This document shows, one piece after another, positions 34,869-42,560 of a stretch of DNA of 64,000 bases. The stretch spans positions 434,001 to 498,000 of the forward strand of contig NZ_JAIRDQ010000001.1 of NCBI RefSeq assembly GCF_021458635.1, given 5' to 3'. The notes beneath the pieces are model-generated. The model did no database searches. It saw only the letters and a program-made list of their open reading frames with translations, and was not told the DNA's origin. The number at the start of each line of letters is the position of its first letter. Positions within the stretch are counted from its first letter, which is position 1. A program made the position numbers and the translations under genes. This stretch comes from Bradyrhizobium monzae. GTDB lineage: Bacteria; Pseudomonadota; Alphaproteobacteria; Rhizobiales; Xanthobacteraceae.

Positions 34869-35551
34869 GTCGTCCTCCGTTCGCCAAAAATCAAATCGAG
34901 ATGGACGCGCAGCATGTCCTGCGCGTCGAGCGGCGCGTGCCGCGCAAACAGGCTCTGCCAGATCACCGCGATCATCGCCGGCGCGACCAGGATCTGCGGA
35001 TAGCGCGCAAGATCCTTGTCGCGGATCTCGCCGCGGGCAATGCCGAGCTCGATCAGCGCGCGCATGCCGGCGACCCCGCGCGAGACCACTTCGCGGTAGT
35101 AGAAATCGGCGACGGCCGGAAAGCGCGGTCCTTCCGCGACGATCAGGCGCACGAGATCGCCGCGCCGTGTGCCGATCACCTCTTTCAGGAAATTGCCGGC
35201 AAAGGCTTCGACGAGATCCCGCACCGAGCCCGTCGGCGGCGGCAACGCATTCAGCTTTGCCACCACAGGCACGATCACCGTGCGCACGAGCTCCTCGAAC
35301 ATCGATTCCTTGTCCTTGAAGTGCAGGTAGATCGTGCCCTTCGCGACGCCGGCGCGCTTGGCGATGTCGTCGAGCCGCGTCGCGGCAAAGCCGCGCGCAA
35401 TGAATTCCTCCATCGCCGCCTCGACGATCGCATCGCGCCGCTTCGCCGCGCGCATGGCGCGGCTTGATGCCGGAGCAGCGGCCTCCGCGCCAGCTTCGGG
35501 CTTGTGAGCTGCTGTCTTGGCCGCAACCGCCTTGGTGGACTTCTCTGTCAT
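34865..35551 (-). CDS. TetR/AcrR-family regulator
   Basis: A 228-residue regulator. A Lys/Ala-rich extension (residues 1-35) is followed by the TetR helix-turn-helix (about 40-85; RDAIVEAAMEEFIARGFAATRLDDIAKRAGVAKGTIYLHFKDKE). A helical ligand and dimerisation domain occupies the rest. Its stop overlaps the HlyD start (ATGA), so regulator and exporter form one operon. A perfect 20-bp palindrome nine bases before its start is the probable operator. By the AcrR pattern it would repress its own exporter until a toxic ligand binds. Confidence 0.92.
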   Translation of the reverse strand: MTEKSTKAVAAKTAAHKPEAGAEAAAPASSRAMRAAKRRDAIVEAAMEEFIARGFAATRLDDIAKRAGVAKGTIYLHFKDKESMFEELVRTVIVPVVAKLNALPPPTGSVRDLVEAFAGNFLKEVIGTRRGDLVRLIVAEGPRFPAVADFYYREVVSRGVAGMRALIELGIARGEIRDKDLARYPQILVAPAMIAVIWQSLFARHAPLDAQDMLRVHLDLIFGERRTT

Positions 35552-35560
35552 GCACCATTT

Positions 35561-35580
35561 ATGACTGACTAGTCAGTCAT
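35561..35580. promoter_or_regulatory. 20-bp perfect palindrome, probable TetR operator
   Basis: ATGACTGACTAGTCAGTCAT is identical on both strands and begins nine bases upstream of the TetR start. TGACTGACTAGTCA-like boxes are typical TetR/AcrR operators. Confidence 0.8.
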
Positions 35581-35613
35581 AGTCAATTGCGATTTGGATC
35601 TCCACGCATATGA

Positions 35614-35648
35614 ATTAGTATTGACTAATGAATTAGCTGATGCTAATT
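35614..35648. promoter_or_regulatory. Two ATTAG-N6-CTAAT inverted repeats, probable ArsR operators
   Basis: ATTAGT-ATTG-ACTAAT (35614-35629) and AATTAGC-TGAT-GCTAATT (35631-35648) are both perfect inverted repeats sharing the ATTAG-N6-CTAAT core. Their centres are 18 bases apart, so they lie nearly on the same helix face. They end seven bases before the ArsR-type gene start. Confidence 0.7.
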
Positions 35649-35655
35649 GATTGGT

Positions 35656-35991
35656 ATGATCGAAGCCGCTCCAAATGCTGTCACCGCCGTGATGCGCGCC
35701 CTCGCCGACCCGACCCGCCGCGCGGTGTTCGAGCGCGTGTTCGAGAGCAAGGAGATCAGCGTCGCCGAGCTGACGCGCGGCAGCGGTGTGACGCAGGGCG
35801 CGATTTCGCAGCATCTGAAATCGTTGAAGCAAGCCGGCCTCGTCGCCGAGCGCGCCGAGGGCCGCAACGTCTATTATCGCGCCGCCCCGCAAGGCCTCGA
35901 GCCGCTGGTGACCTGGATGGATCATTACGGCGTCTTCTGGCGCGAGCGCTTCGAGAACCTGCGTGACCTCTTGAAGGAGATCGACCCGTGA
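35656..35991 (+). CDS. ArsR-family winged-helix regulator
   Basis: A 111-residue regulator with the ArsR fold: VMRALADPTRRAVFERV, ISVAELTRGSGVTQGAISQHLKSLKQAGLV (recognition helix) and the NVYYRAAPQGLEPL wing. The cysteine pair of metal-sensing ArsR proteins is absent, so it is of the non-metal group that often accompanies AHSA1/SRPBCC genes. The ATG at 35656 is chosen over a TTG at 35647. Its stop overlaps the GTG of the SRPBCC gene by four bases. It is divergent from TetR, with two operators for each side packed into about 100 bases. Confidence 0.92.
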   Translation: MIEAAPNAVTAVMRALADPTRRAVFERVFESKEISVAELTRGSGVTQGAISQHLKSLKQAGLVAERAEGRNVYYRAAPQGLEPLVTWMDHYGVFWRERFENLRDLLKEIDP

Positions 35992-36464
35992 GTGCAGCCG
36001 AGATGAAAGCCGAGACCCAAGGAAACATCCGAGACATCGTGCTGGACGACGTGTTCCCTCACGCGCCCGAGACGATCTGGAAGGCGCTGACCAGCGCCCA
36101 GTTGATCGCGCGCTGGCTGATGCCACCGACCGGTTTCGAGGCCGTCGTCGGCAATAACTTCACCTACCAGACCAAGCCGGGTGGCAATTGGGATGGTGTC
36201 ATCCATTGCCGCGTTCTGGAGGTCATACCAAACCGGCGCCTCGTCTACGGCTGGAAGGGCGGCGATGAGCGCAACATTGGTTACGGCGCGCCGCTCGACA
36301 CCGTCGTCACCTGGTCCCTCATCCCGGTCGAGGCCGGCACGCGGATCCAGCTGATTCATGCGGGCTTCGTGCTTCCCAGCAACGAGAGTGCCTACACCAT
36401 CATGAGCGGCGGCTGGAAGCAGGTCGTCCGGCAGCTCGACGAGATCAGCGGCGAAGAGAGTTAG
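35988..36464 (+). CDS. SRPBCC-domain protein (AHSA1-like)
   Basis: A 158-residue START/Bet v1-like protein with the AHSA1 pattern: VFPHAPETIWKALTSAQLIARWLMP, GNNFTYQTKPGGNWDGVIHCRVLEVIPNRRLVYGW and a C-terminal GGWKQVVRQLDEI helix. It would bind a hydrophobic ligand in a cavity; the reaction or ligand is unknown. GTG start in a GTGA overlap with the ArsR-type gene. Pairing with an ArsR regulator is common for this family. Confidence 0.9.
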   Translation: MSAAEMKAETQGNIRDIVLDDVFPHAPETIWKALTSAQLIARWLMPPTGFEAVVGNNFTYQTKPGGNWDGVIHCRVLEVIPNRRLVYGWKGGDERNIGYGAPLDTVVTWSLIPVEAGTRIQLIHAGFVLPSNESAYTIMSGGWKQVVRQLDEISGEES

Positions 36465-36475
36465 GAGTTATCACA

Positions 36476-36889
36476 ATGGACAAGCCCTATACCGGCGGCT
36501 GCGCCTGCGGCGCGATCCGCTATTCGATTGCCGGCGAGCCCCTGTTCAGCAATCATTGCCAGTGCCGGGACTGCCAGCGCGAGAGCGGCAGCGGCCACGG
36601 ATCCTACGCCACCTTCGCGCGCGCCGGCGTCACGGTAACGGGCGAGGCCAAGACATGGGACATGGTGGGCGACAGCGGCAACGTGAAGACGCGCGCCTTC
36701 TGCCCCGAGTGCGGCGTAGCCGTCTACATGACCTTCGCCGCGATGCCCGACATTTTCACCATCCGCGCCGCGAGCCTCGACGAGCCCGCCCGCTACAAGC
36801 CGCAAGTGGTCACTTACGCTGTGCGCGCGTATGACTGGGATCATCTCGATGCCGGCCTGACCAAGTTCGAGACGATGCCGCCGGGGTAG
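36476..36889 (+). CDS. GFA-family (Gfa-like CENP-V) zinc protein
   Basis: A 137-residue glutathione-dependent-formaldehyde-activating-enzyme-like protein. The zinc ligands are visible: CACGAIRY, NHCQCRDCQRESG and FCPECGVAVYM. The fold is associated with glutathione-adduct chemistry, though many members are uncharacterised. It follows the SRPBCC gene by 11 bases and is probably the third gene of the ArsR unit. Confidence 0.92.
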   Translation: MDKPYTGGCACGAIRYSIAGEPLFSNHCQCRDCQRESGSGHGSYATFARAGVTVTGEAKTWDMVGDSGNVKTRAFCPECGVAVYMTFAAMPDIFTIRAASLDEPARYKPQVVTYAVRAYDWDHLDAGLTKFETMPPG

Positions 36890-36899
36890 CCACGCACTC

Positions 36900-36984
36900 C
36901 GTCCTTGCGAGGAGCGAAGCGACGAAGCAATCCAGAAGCCTTCGAGGAAAGACTCTGGATTGCTTCGCTACGCTCGCAATGACG
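36900..36984. repeat. Dispersed palindromic repeat (type 3)
   Basis: The outer arms CGTCCTTGCGAGGAGCGAAGC and GCTTCGCTACGCTCGCAATGACG are near-inverted. Inner arms GAAGCAATCCAG and CTGGATTGCTTC are perfect inverted repeats. It lies between the convergent GFA and DUF2000 genes. Confidence 0.8.
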
Positions 36985-37009
36985 ACGTGGAAGCTGTCGA
37001 GCACACCCA

Positions 37010-37420
37010 CTAACTATGAAACTTCAATCCATCGACGATCTTGTCGATCACCTTGCGATCGGCGCGCATCGCGATGCCGACGAGATTGAGATCGGCACGC
37101 ACAACCGCCTTTACCGCCTCACGGTTGGCGGCATCATGCGCGGTCTTGAACATGTCCTCGGTATAGACCGCCGGCGTGACATTGCGCGTGAGTGCACGAT
37201 CGAGTGCGCGTGACAACGCCGGACCATCGGCACCATAGATCAGGATCGGTTGACCGATCAGCGCAAGATATTTCGTCGCCGAGGCATCCTCATAGGCATC
37301 GCCGATGCAGTCCGGAAAGGCGGCCGCGACGCCGCTCGTCAGGAACGAGGCGACATTGAGCTTCTGCCAAGCCTGGAGATCGTTGCGAATGACAACGGCG
37401 ATCTTGGTATCGAACTGCAT
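37010..37420 (-). CDS. DUF2000-family protein
   Basis: A 136-residue protein with the family's start DTKIAVVIRNDLQAWQKLNVASFLTSG and the YLALIGQPILIYGADG segment, then EDMFKTAHDAANREAV. It resembles small proteins of the DUF2000/peptidyl-tRNA hydrolase-like fold, function unknown. The chosen ATG starts MQFDTK; a longer in-frame start at 37534 adds an unconvincing basic stretch. It is convergent with the GFA gene and divergent from the CYTH-CHAD gene. Confidence 0.85.
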   Translation of the reverse strand: MQFDTKIAVVIRNDLQAWQKLNVASFLTSGVAAAFPDCIGDAYEDASATKYLALIGQPILIYGADGPALSRALDRALTRNVTPAVYTEDMFKTAHDAANREAVKAVVRADLNLVGIAMRADRKVIDKIVDGLKFHS

Positions 37421-37619
37421 GATTCTCCCAACACATATCCAAGCGTCGGGAAAGAAAGAAGATTCCCCGCGCAAATGGCGGCGGACACGAATGTAACCCG
37501 GATTGACCCATCGATCACAGCCCGGAAATTTCAATGGAGATGCGACGGGCTGCGCTTCTCCTCGCGAGTCAAGTCAGGTATATGTCGGCGTTCTGTCACC
37601 GAACTGTCATATAGCGTGC

Positions 37620-39443
37620 ATGTCCGAAACTGGCGCCATCAAGCGAGCCCTCGAAACCGTACAGCGGCTTGCGAAGGCCAACGGACATCCGATCCCCGAT
37701 GACGGGAAGAAATCCAGCAGCTTCGTTGTTCCCGACGCTGGTGAAGCGCCCGGTTCCGCGTTCTCTGACGACACCTCTTCGCGTGACGAAAATTTCTCCG
37801 CTGATGAAACGCTTGCAGAGACGGTTGCGCCGGAAACCCAACCTCCTCGCGACGCCGCGCTTCGCGCCACCGAAATCGAGCTCAAGCTCATTGTCGACGC
37901 CGATCGCCTGGCGGATTTCAACCATGCGCCGGTCATCGCGGCAAATGCGCGCAACAAGGGCACGCGCAAACACTTGAAGGCGATCTATTACGACACACCC
38001 AAGCGTGCGCTCCAGCATAGCGGATTGAGCTTTCGAGTCCGTCAGAGTGGCGCGCGCTTCACGCAGACGGTGAAAGCCGAATTGTCCAACGATCCGCTGC
38101 GGCGCGGCGAGTGGGAGGCGAGTGTGCCTTCCCTTGCGCCCGACATCGCGCTGGCGCTTCCGTTTATTCCGGAGAAGGTCCGCGCCGATCTCGAACGTCA
38201 TCCGCTCGAAGTCGTCTTCACGACCGACATTCGTCGACATCAGCGCATGGTGGACCTGCCGTCCGGCGCGGTCGAGATCGCCTTCGACCGGGGCCATCTG
38301 ACATCCGGAGATCGCGCGTTGCCGGTCAGCGAGATCGAACTGGAACTCAAGAGCGGTAGCCCGTCCGCCATCTGGGAGTTGGCGCTGCGGCTTGCCGAGC
38401 ATGGTCCGGTGAAGCCGTCGATCCGCACCAAATCAGCACGCGGATTCGATCTCGCGGCCGATACGCCGCCGCGTGCACCGAAGCCGCCAAAGCTTCGTCT
38501 CGATCCGTCGACATCGCTCGACGAGGCATTTTCGGAGATCCTGCGGTCCTGTCTGTTGCATCTGCTGCAGTCGTTGCCCGCCGCCGAGGACGGGCGCGAT
38601 CCCGAGGGGATGCATCAGGTTCGCGTCGCGCTACGGCGCCTGCGATCCGCACTCGACCTGATGCGGTCGGTGGTGTCGTTGAACAAGCTCGACCTGATGC
38701 GCGCCGAGGCGAAATGGCTTGCCGGCAGTCTCTCCGGCGCACGTGATTGGGACGTGTTTCGACAGGAGACGTTGCGAACCGTCGCGGATGGCTGTCCGTC
38801 GGTTACAGGCTTCGACGCGCTGGCCGGGCTCGCCGACGAACGTCGCGCGACCTGCTACGACAGAGCCCGCCTCGCCCTCGCCGACCGGCGATGTCAGTAT
38901 TTCGTCATCGGGCTCGGCGGCTGGATCGAGGCGCGCGGCTGGCGTAGCGAGGTTGCGCCCGAAGGTCTGGCGCAACTGGCGGAGCCGGCGATCAATTTTG
39001 CACGAAACATCCTGTCGACGCAGCATGCCAAGGTGCTGAAGCGCGGCCGGCGCTTCAAGTCGCTGCCGACGGAGGAGCGGCACCGGGTCCGTCTCGCCGC
39101 GAAGAAGCTGCGCTACGTCGCCGACTTCCTGCTCCCGCTCTGCGGGCAACGCAAATCCGCGCGGCGCTTCTCGCGCAGGCTCGCCGACCTCCAGCAGGAA
39201 CTCGGGGTCTACAACGACATGGCGACGACGACGTCATTGCTTGCGGATGTCGGCGCGGGCTCGACCGGCAGCGGCGTGGCGGCGGCGGCGATCGCCGGCT
39301 GGCAGGCCCATGCCATGGTCGGCATCGAAACGCGCCTGCTCAAGGCCTGGTCGGAATTCACCAGTGCCAAGGTGCCCTGGTCGGTGGATGCGCCGGAGCA
39401 ACCGGCAAAACTGGTGCAAACCAACGCGGGATGGCTGCGCTAG
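37620..39443 (+). CDS. CYTH-CHAD fusion protein (triphosphate-tunnel enzyme/polyphosphate binding)
   Basis: A 607-residue protein. An acidic, disordered N-terminal stretch (about 1-80) is followed by a CYTH domain (about 83-285) beginning with the metal-binding EIELKL (ExExK motif) and containing SGLSFRVRQSG and ISEIELELKSG-type strands. A CHAD domain (about 305-600) has HQVRVALRRLRSALDLM and RHRVRLAAKKLRYVADFL, helices rich in basic residues and His. CYTH hydrolyses triphosphates and CHAD binds polyphosphate, so a polyphosphate-associated triphosphatase is likely. The ATG at 37620 is assumed; there is no clear ribosome site. Upstream in-frame codons reach 37503. Confidence 0.9.
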   Translation: MSETGAIKRALETVQRLAKANGHPIPDDGKKSSSFVVPDAGEAPGSAFSDDTSSRDENFSADETLAETVAPETQPPRDAALRATEIELKLIVDADRLADFNHAPVIAANARNKGTRKHLKAIYYDTPKRALQHSGLSFRVRQSGARFTQTVKAELSNDPLRRGEWEASVPSLAPDIALALPFIPEKVRADLERHPLEVVFTTDIRRHQRMVDLPSGAVEIAFDRGHLTSGDRALPVSEIELELKSGSPSAIWELALRLAEHGPVKPSIRTKSARGFDLAADTPPRAPKPPKLRLDPSTSLDEAFSEILRSCLLHLLQSLPAAEDGRDPEGMHQVRVALRRLRSALDLMRSVVSLNKLDLMRAEAKWLAGSLSGARDWDVFRQETLRTVADGCPSVTGFDALAGLADERRATCYDRARLALADRRCQYFVIGLGGWIEARGWRSEVAPEGLAQLAEPAINFARNILSTQHAKVLKRGRRFKSLPTEERHRVRLAAKKLRYVADFLLPLCGQRKSARRFSRRLADLQQELGVYNDMATTTSLLADVGAGSTGSGVAAAAIAGWQAHAMVGIETRLLKAWSEFTSAKVPWSVDAPEQPAKLVQTNAGWLR

Positions 39444-39450
39444 CTTTCGG

Positions 39451-39840
39451 TCAGCCCTTGACGTCGCAGGCCCAGGCGCGGATCACGCATTCCTTGCCGC
39501 CATATTTGTAGCATTCGCGCGTGGCCGCATTGAGCGTGGCCGAGATCTTCGACTTCACGGCATAGCCATAGGCGCCGCAGGGGTTGGCCATATCGACCGA
39601 CATCGCCGCGCAGGCCCGCTTCATCATCACCGTCGTGCAGTCGCCCTTGCACTGCTTTTGAGCAGCGGCGCGGGCTTCGTGCTCGGCACTATAATCATAG
39701 GCCTGGCCGTAGGCGCCGCACTTGCCGACGGCAAACGCGCCGGCCGCATGGGCTTCGGTGATATGACGGGCGCCGGCGACACAAACCGACAGCGCAAAGA
39801 AAAACATCGCGCAACGGCGCGCGACGAGGTTCGAAACCAT
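39451..39840 (-). CDS. Secreted DUF4189-domain protein
   Basis: A 129-residue protein. The signal peptide (about residues 1-33, ending AHAAGAF) precedes a DUF4189 domain with conserved cysteines: VGKCGAYGQAYDY, AAQKQCKGDCTTVMMKRACAAMSVD, NPCGAYGYA and ECYKYGGKECVIRAWACD. It has nine cysteines in all, so it is probably disulfide-rich in the periplasm. GAGGGG stands before the ATG at 39840. The function of the family is unknown. It converges on the CYTH-CHAD gene. Confidence 0.85.
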   Translation of the reverse strand: MVSNLVARRCAMFFFALSVCVAGARHITEAHAAGAFAVGKCGAYGQAYDYSAEHEARAAAQKQCKGDCTTVMMKRACAAMSVDMANPCGAYGYAVKSKISATLNAATRECYKYGGKECVIRAWACDVKG

Positions 39841-39920
39841 GGAAAAACCCCTCACCCCCAAGGCAAGTGCGGAGAGTCTAAGCCGCGGTCGTTTCCAGAT
39901 GGTGAACGAGGGGTTGAAAC

Positions 39921-41525
39921 CTACCCGCGTCTCGCGGCTTCCAACGCCTGCGGCGTGTCGATGTCGAGGAAGGCGCCTTCCCCGTCGACAGGCACTTCGG
40001 CGACCGCTTCCGTATGCTTGGCGATCAGATGCCGCGCGCCGATGTCGCCGTCGAGCGTCATCAGCTCACTGAAGAAGCGGCGCGACCACAGCACTGGGTT
40101 GCCGCGGCGGCCGTCGCTGACGGGCACGACGATGAGATTGCCGCGATCCGGCGCAAAGCCGTCGATGAGACGATCGATCAGGCCGGCATCGATCAGCGGC
40201 ATGTCGCCGAGGCAGACTACGGCGCCGTCGCTCGCTTCAGACACGGCCGCGATGCCGGCCTTGACCGAGCTCGCAATGCCGCCGGCAAAATCCGGATTTT
40301 TGACGAAACGCACCTTCAGGCCCTCGAGCGCTTGCTCGACCAGCTCGGTCTGGTGGCCGGTGACGACTATCACCTCGGACGCCTTGGACGCCAGCGCCTG
40401 CTCGGTCGCGATCCGCACCAGCTTCTTGCCGTCGAGCTCGGCGAGCAGCTTGTTCGGCCCGCCCATGCGGGTGGAGCGTCCCGCCGCGAGCACGATGGCG
40501 GCGACCTGGCTGTTACCCTCGATCTCCGGTTTTGCCCGCGGCTGCGGCCGTGTCACGATCTCCATCAGGAGGCCGCCGACGCCCATGCCCATCAGCTCGG
40601 AGCGCGTCACCTTGATGCCGGCGAGCAGCCGCATCAGCACCCAGTCAAAGCCGTTCTCGACCGGCGAACGTGCGCATCCCGGCGCGCCCAACACGGGGAC
40701 GCTGCCGGCGCGCGCGATCAGCAGCAGATTGCCGGGATCGACGGGCATGCCGAAATGCTCGATCTCGCCGCCGATCTCGGTGACGGCCGCTGGAATGACA
40801 TCGCGGCGGTCGGCAATCGCCGACGCGCCGAACACGATCACCAGCTCGGCGCCAAGAGCGAGCAATTCCTTGATCGCAGCCGACAGCGCCCGCTCGTCAT
40901 GCTGCACACGACGCTCCGCGATGATGCTGGCGCCGGCCGGCGCGAGGCGCTCGGCCGTGACACGCAGCGTCTTGTCGACGACTTTGGAGGACAGGCCCGG
41001 CAGCAGCGTCGAGACCACGCCGACGCGCTTGATGACGTAGGGCGCGATCCTGAGCACATCCTTGCCGGCGGCCTTCACCGCGGCATCGCGCAGATTCCCT
41101 TCGACGCCGAACGGAATGATCTTGACGGTACCCACCATCTCGCCTTCGACCACCGGCTTGTAGGCGGCAAGCGTGGCGAAGGTGATGGCCTCGTCGATAT
41201 TGTTGATGCGGTCGACCGCGGGACGGTCGATCACCAGCAGCCCCGGGCGTGCGGCGAACAGATTGGCGCGGCCGGTGAAGGCGCGCTCGACGTGAATGCC
41301 CTCGCCGCCGATCGCAAGTGCAATGCTGGCAGCGGCGACGTCCTCGGACACGTCGCCCTCCTCCATCCGTACCACGACGACGTCCTTGATGCCGGCGCGC
41401 GTCAGCGCCTCGATCTCGGCGGGTCCGATCGTCGTGCCTTTCTTCAGCACCAGCGGACCCTGGCGCAGGGTGTGAACGGTCACCCCGCCGATCGCATCCT
41501 TGGGGCTCGCCGGGCCGAACTTCAT
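39921..41525 (-). CDS. Molybdopterin-binding domain fused to MobA/MocA-like nucleotidyltransferase
   Basis: A 534-residue fusion. Residues about 1-335 resemble a MoeA/CinA-type molybdopterin-binding protein: VVDKTLRVTAERL and LVIVFGASAIADRRDVIPAAV, the GGxxDxxP-like loop. Residues about 345-534 form an NTP transferase of the MobA/MocA group: AAIVLAAGRSTRMGGPNKLLAELDGK, then CLGDMPLIDAGLI with the metal Asp. It should add CMP or a similar nucleotide to molybdopterin for the hydroxylase cofactor. The ATG overlaps the XdhC stop by four bases. It is the last gene of the cox-type cluster. Confidence 0.88.
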   Translation of the reverse strand: MKFGPASPKDAIGGVTVHTLRQGPLVLKKGTTIGPAEIEALTRAGIKDVVVVRMEEGDVSEDVAAASIALAIGGEGIHVERAFTGRANLFAARPGLLVIDRPAVDRINNIDEAITFATLAAYKPVVEGEMVGTVKIIPFGVEGNLRDAAVKAAGKDVLRIAPYVIKRVGVVSTLLPGLSSKVVDKTLRVTAERLAPAGASIIAERRVQHDERALSAAIKELLALGAELVIVFGASAIADRRDVIPAAVTEIGGEIEHFGMPVDPGNLLLIARAGSVPVLGAPGCARSPVENGFDWVLMRLLAGIKVTRSELMGMGVGGLLMEIVTRPQPRAKPEIEGNSQVAAIVLAAGRSTRMGGPNKLLAELDGKKLVRIATEQALASKASEVIVVTGHQTELVEQALEGLKVRFVKNPDFAGGIASSVKAGIAAVSEASDGAVVCLGDMPLIDAGLIDRLIDGFAPDRGNLIVVPVSDGRRGNPVLWSRRFFSELMTLDGDIGARHLIAKHTEAVAEVPVDGEGAFLDIDTPQALEAARRG

Positions 41526-42223
41526 GCCGCTTCTTCTTTTTCTTTTGGCGGCAGCCGAAGCACCGCCGTGATTTCGGCCATGATCGACACCGCGATCTCG
41601 GACGGCGAGACCGCGCCGATCGCAAGCCCAATGGGCGCGTGGATGCGCGCGATGTCGGTGTCCCTGGCGCCCTGCGCCCGCAGCCGGTCGCCGCGCTTGG
41701 CGTGCGTCTTCCGCGAGCCGAGCGCGCCGATATAGAAGCAGTTGCGCTCGAAGGCATGCAGCAGTGCGGGGTCGTCGATCTTTGGATCGTGCGTCACCGC
41801 GACGAAGGCGGTGTAGGCATCGACGTTGAGCGGCGGCAACGCGGTATCGGGCCATTCGGCGACCAGCGGAATATCGGGGAAGCGCTCGGGGCTCGCAAAG
41901 GCCGTGCGCGGATCGACCACGGTGACGTCGTAGCCGAGCGAGCGCGCCAGCGGCGCGAGCGCCTGGCTGATATGGACGGCGCCGACAATGACGAGCTTTG
42001 CGGTCGGCGCGTAGACGTTGAGGAACAGCTTCTTGCCGCCGACCTCGACATTGGCGCTCTTGCCCATGCGGAGCTGCTTGTCCAGCTCGGCGCGCAGCGG
42101 ATCCTTGGCGAAATCCGCTGATTTCACAAGGCGCTGCTCGCCGCTCTCGGTATCGGTCACCAAGATCACCGGCCGGCGTGCGGCGCGCTCGGCGTTGAGT
42201 TCGTGCAGGATTGCGAGCTTCAC
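41522..42223 (-). CDS. XdhC-family protein, C-terminal Rossmann half (CoxF/I-like)
   Basis: A 233-residue protein corresponding to the XdhC C-terminal domain: KLVIVGAVHISQALAPLARSLGYDVTVVDPR, VAVTHDPKIDD, and FYIGALGSRKTHAKR. Together with the 107-residue neighbour it makes up one XdhC protein, so the two domains are encoded separately. XdhC proteins bind and sulfurate or insert molybdenum cofactor for xanthine dehydrogenase-like enzymes. It begins with GTG, three bases after the upstream stop, and overlaps the next gene by four bases. Confidence 0.9.
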   Translation of the reverse strand: MKLAILHELNAERAARRPVILVTDTESGEQRLVKSADFAKDPLRAELDKQLRMGKSANVEVGGKKLFLNVYAPTAKLVIVGAVHISQALAPLARSLGYDVTVVDPRTAFASPERFPDIPLVAEWPDTALPPLNVDAYTAFVAVTHDPKIDDPALLHAFERNCFYIGALGSRKTHAKRGDRLRAQGARDTDIARIHAPIGLAIGAVSPSEIAVSIMAEITAVLRLPPKEKEEAA

Positions 42224-42225
42224 GG

Positions 42226-42549
42226 CTAGCCGACCTTCTCGACGAAGACGCGGATGGTGCCGCCGCAGGACAGACCGACATTCCAGGCGGTCTCGTCGGC
42301 AACGCCGAACTCGAGCATCCTGGGCTTGCCGCTCGCGATCACGTCCATGGCCTCTGTGACCACGGCGCCCTCGACGCAGCCGCCGGAGACCGAACCGAGA
42401 AACGTGCCCTCGTCGTTGATGACGAGGCTCGAGCCCGCCGGGCGCGGCGCCGAGCCCCAGGTCTCGACCACGGTTGCCAGCGCGACGCCACGGCCGGCCT
42501 TCTGCCAGTCCTCCGCCGCCTTCAGAATATCCTCGTCGCGATCGAGCAT
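42226..42549 (-). CDS. XdhC/CoxI-family protein, N-terminal domain only
   Basis: A 107-residue protein matching the XdhC/CoxI N-terminal domain: LATVVETWGSAPRPAGSSLVI, FLGSVSGGCVEGAVV and the ending WNVGLSCGGTIRVFVE with its conserved Cys. Its length shows it is a stand-alone domain; the partner Rossmann half follows two bases after its stop. It starts 11 bases after the VWA gene ends. It likely helps mature the molybdenum cofactor for the hydroxylase. Confidence 0.9.
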   Translation of the reverse strand: MLDRDEDILKAAEDWQKAGRGVALATVVETWGSAPRPAGSSLVINDEGTFLGSVSGGCVEGAVVTEAMDVIASGKPRMLEFGVADETAWNVGLSCGGTIRVFVEKVG

Positions 42550-42560
42550 GGCTGTGCCTC

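Noticed and set aside
40014..41735. 573-codon + strand open frame opposite the molybdopterin fusion gene
   Set aside because: It is a shadow of the minus-strand gene, with Asp/Arg/His-rich composition and no motif.
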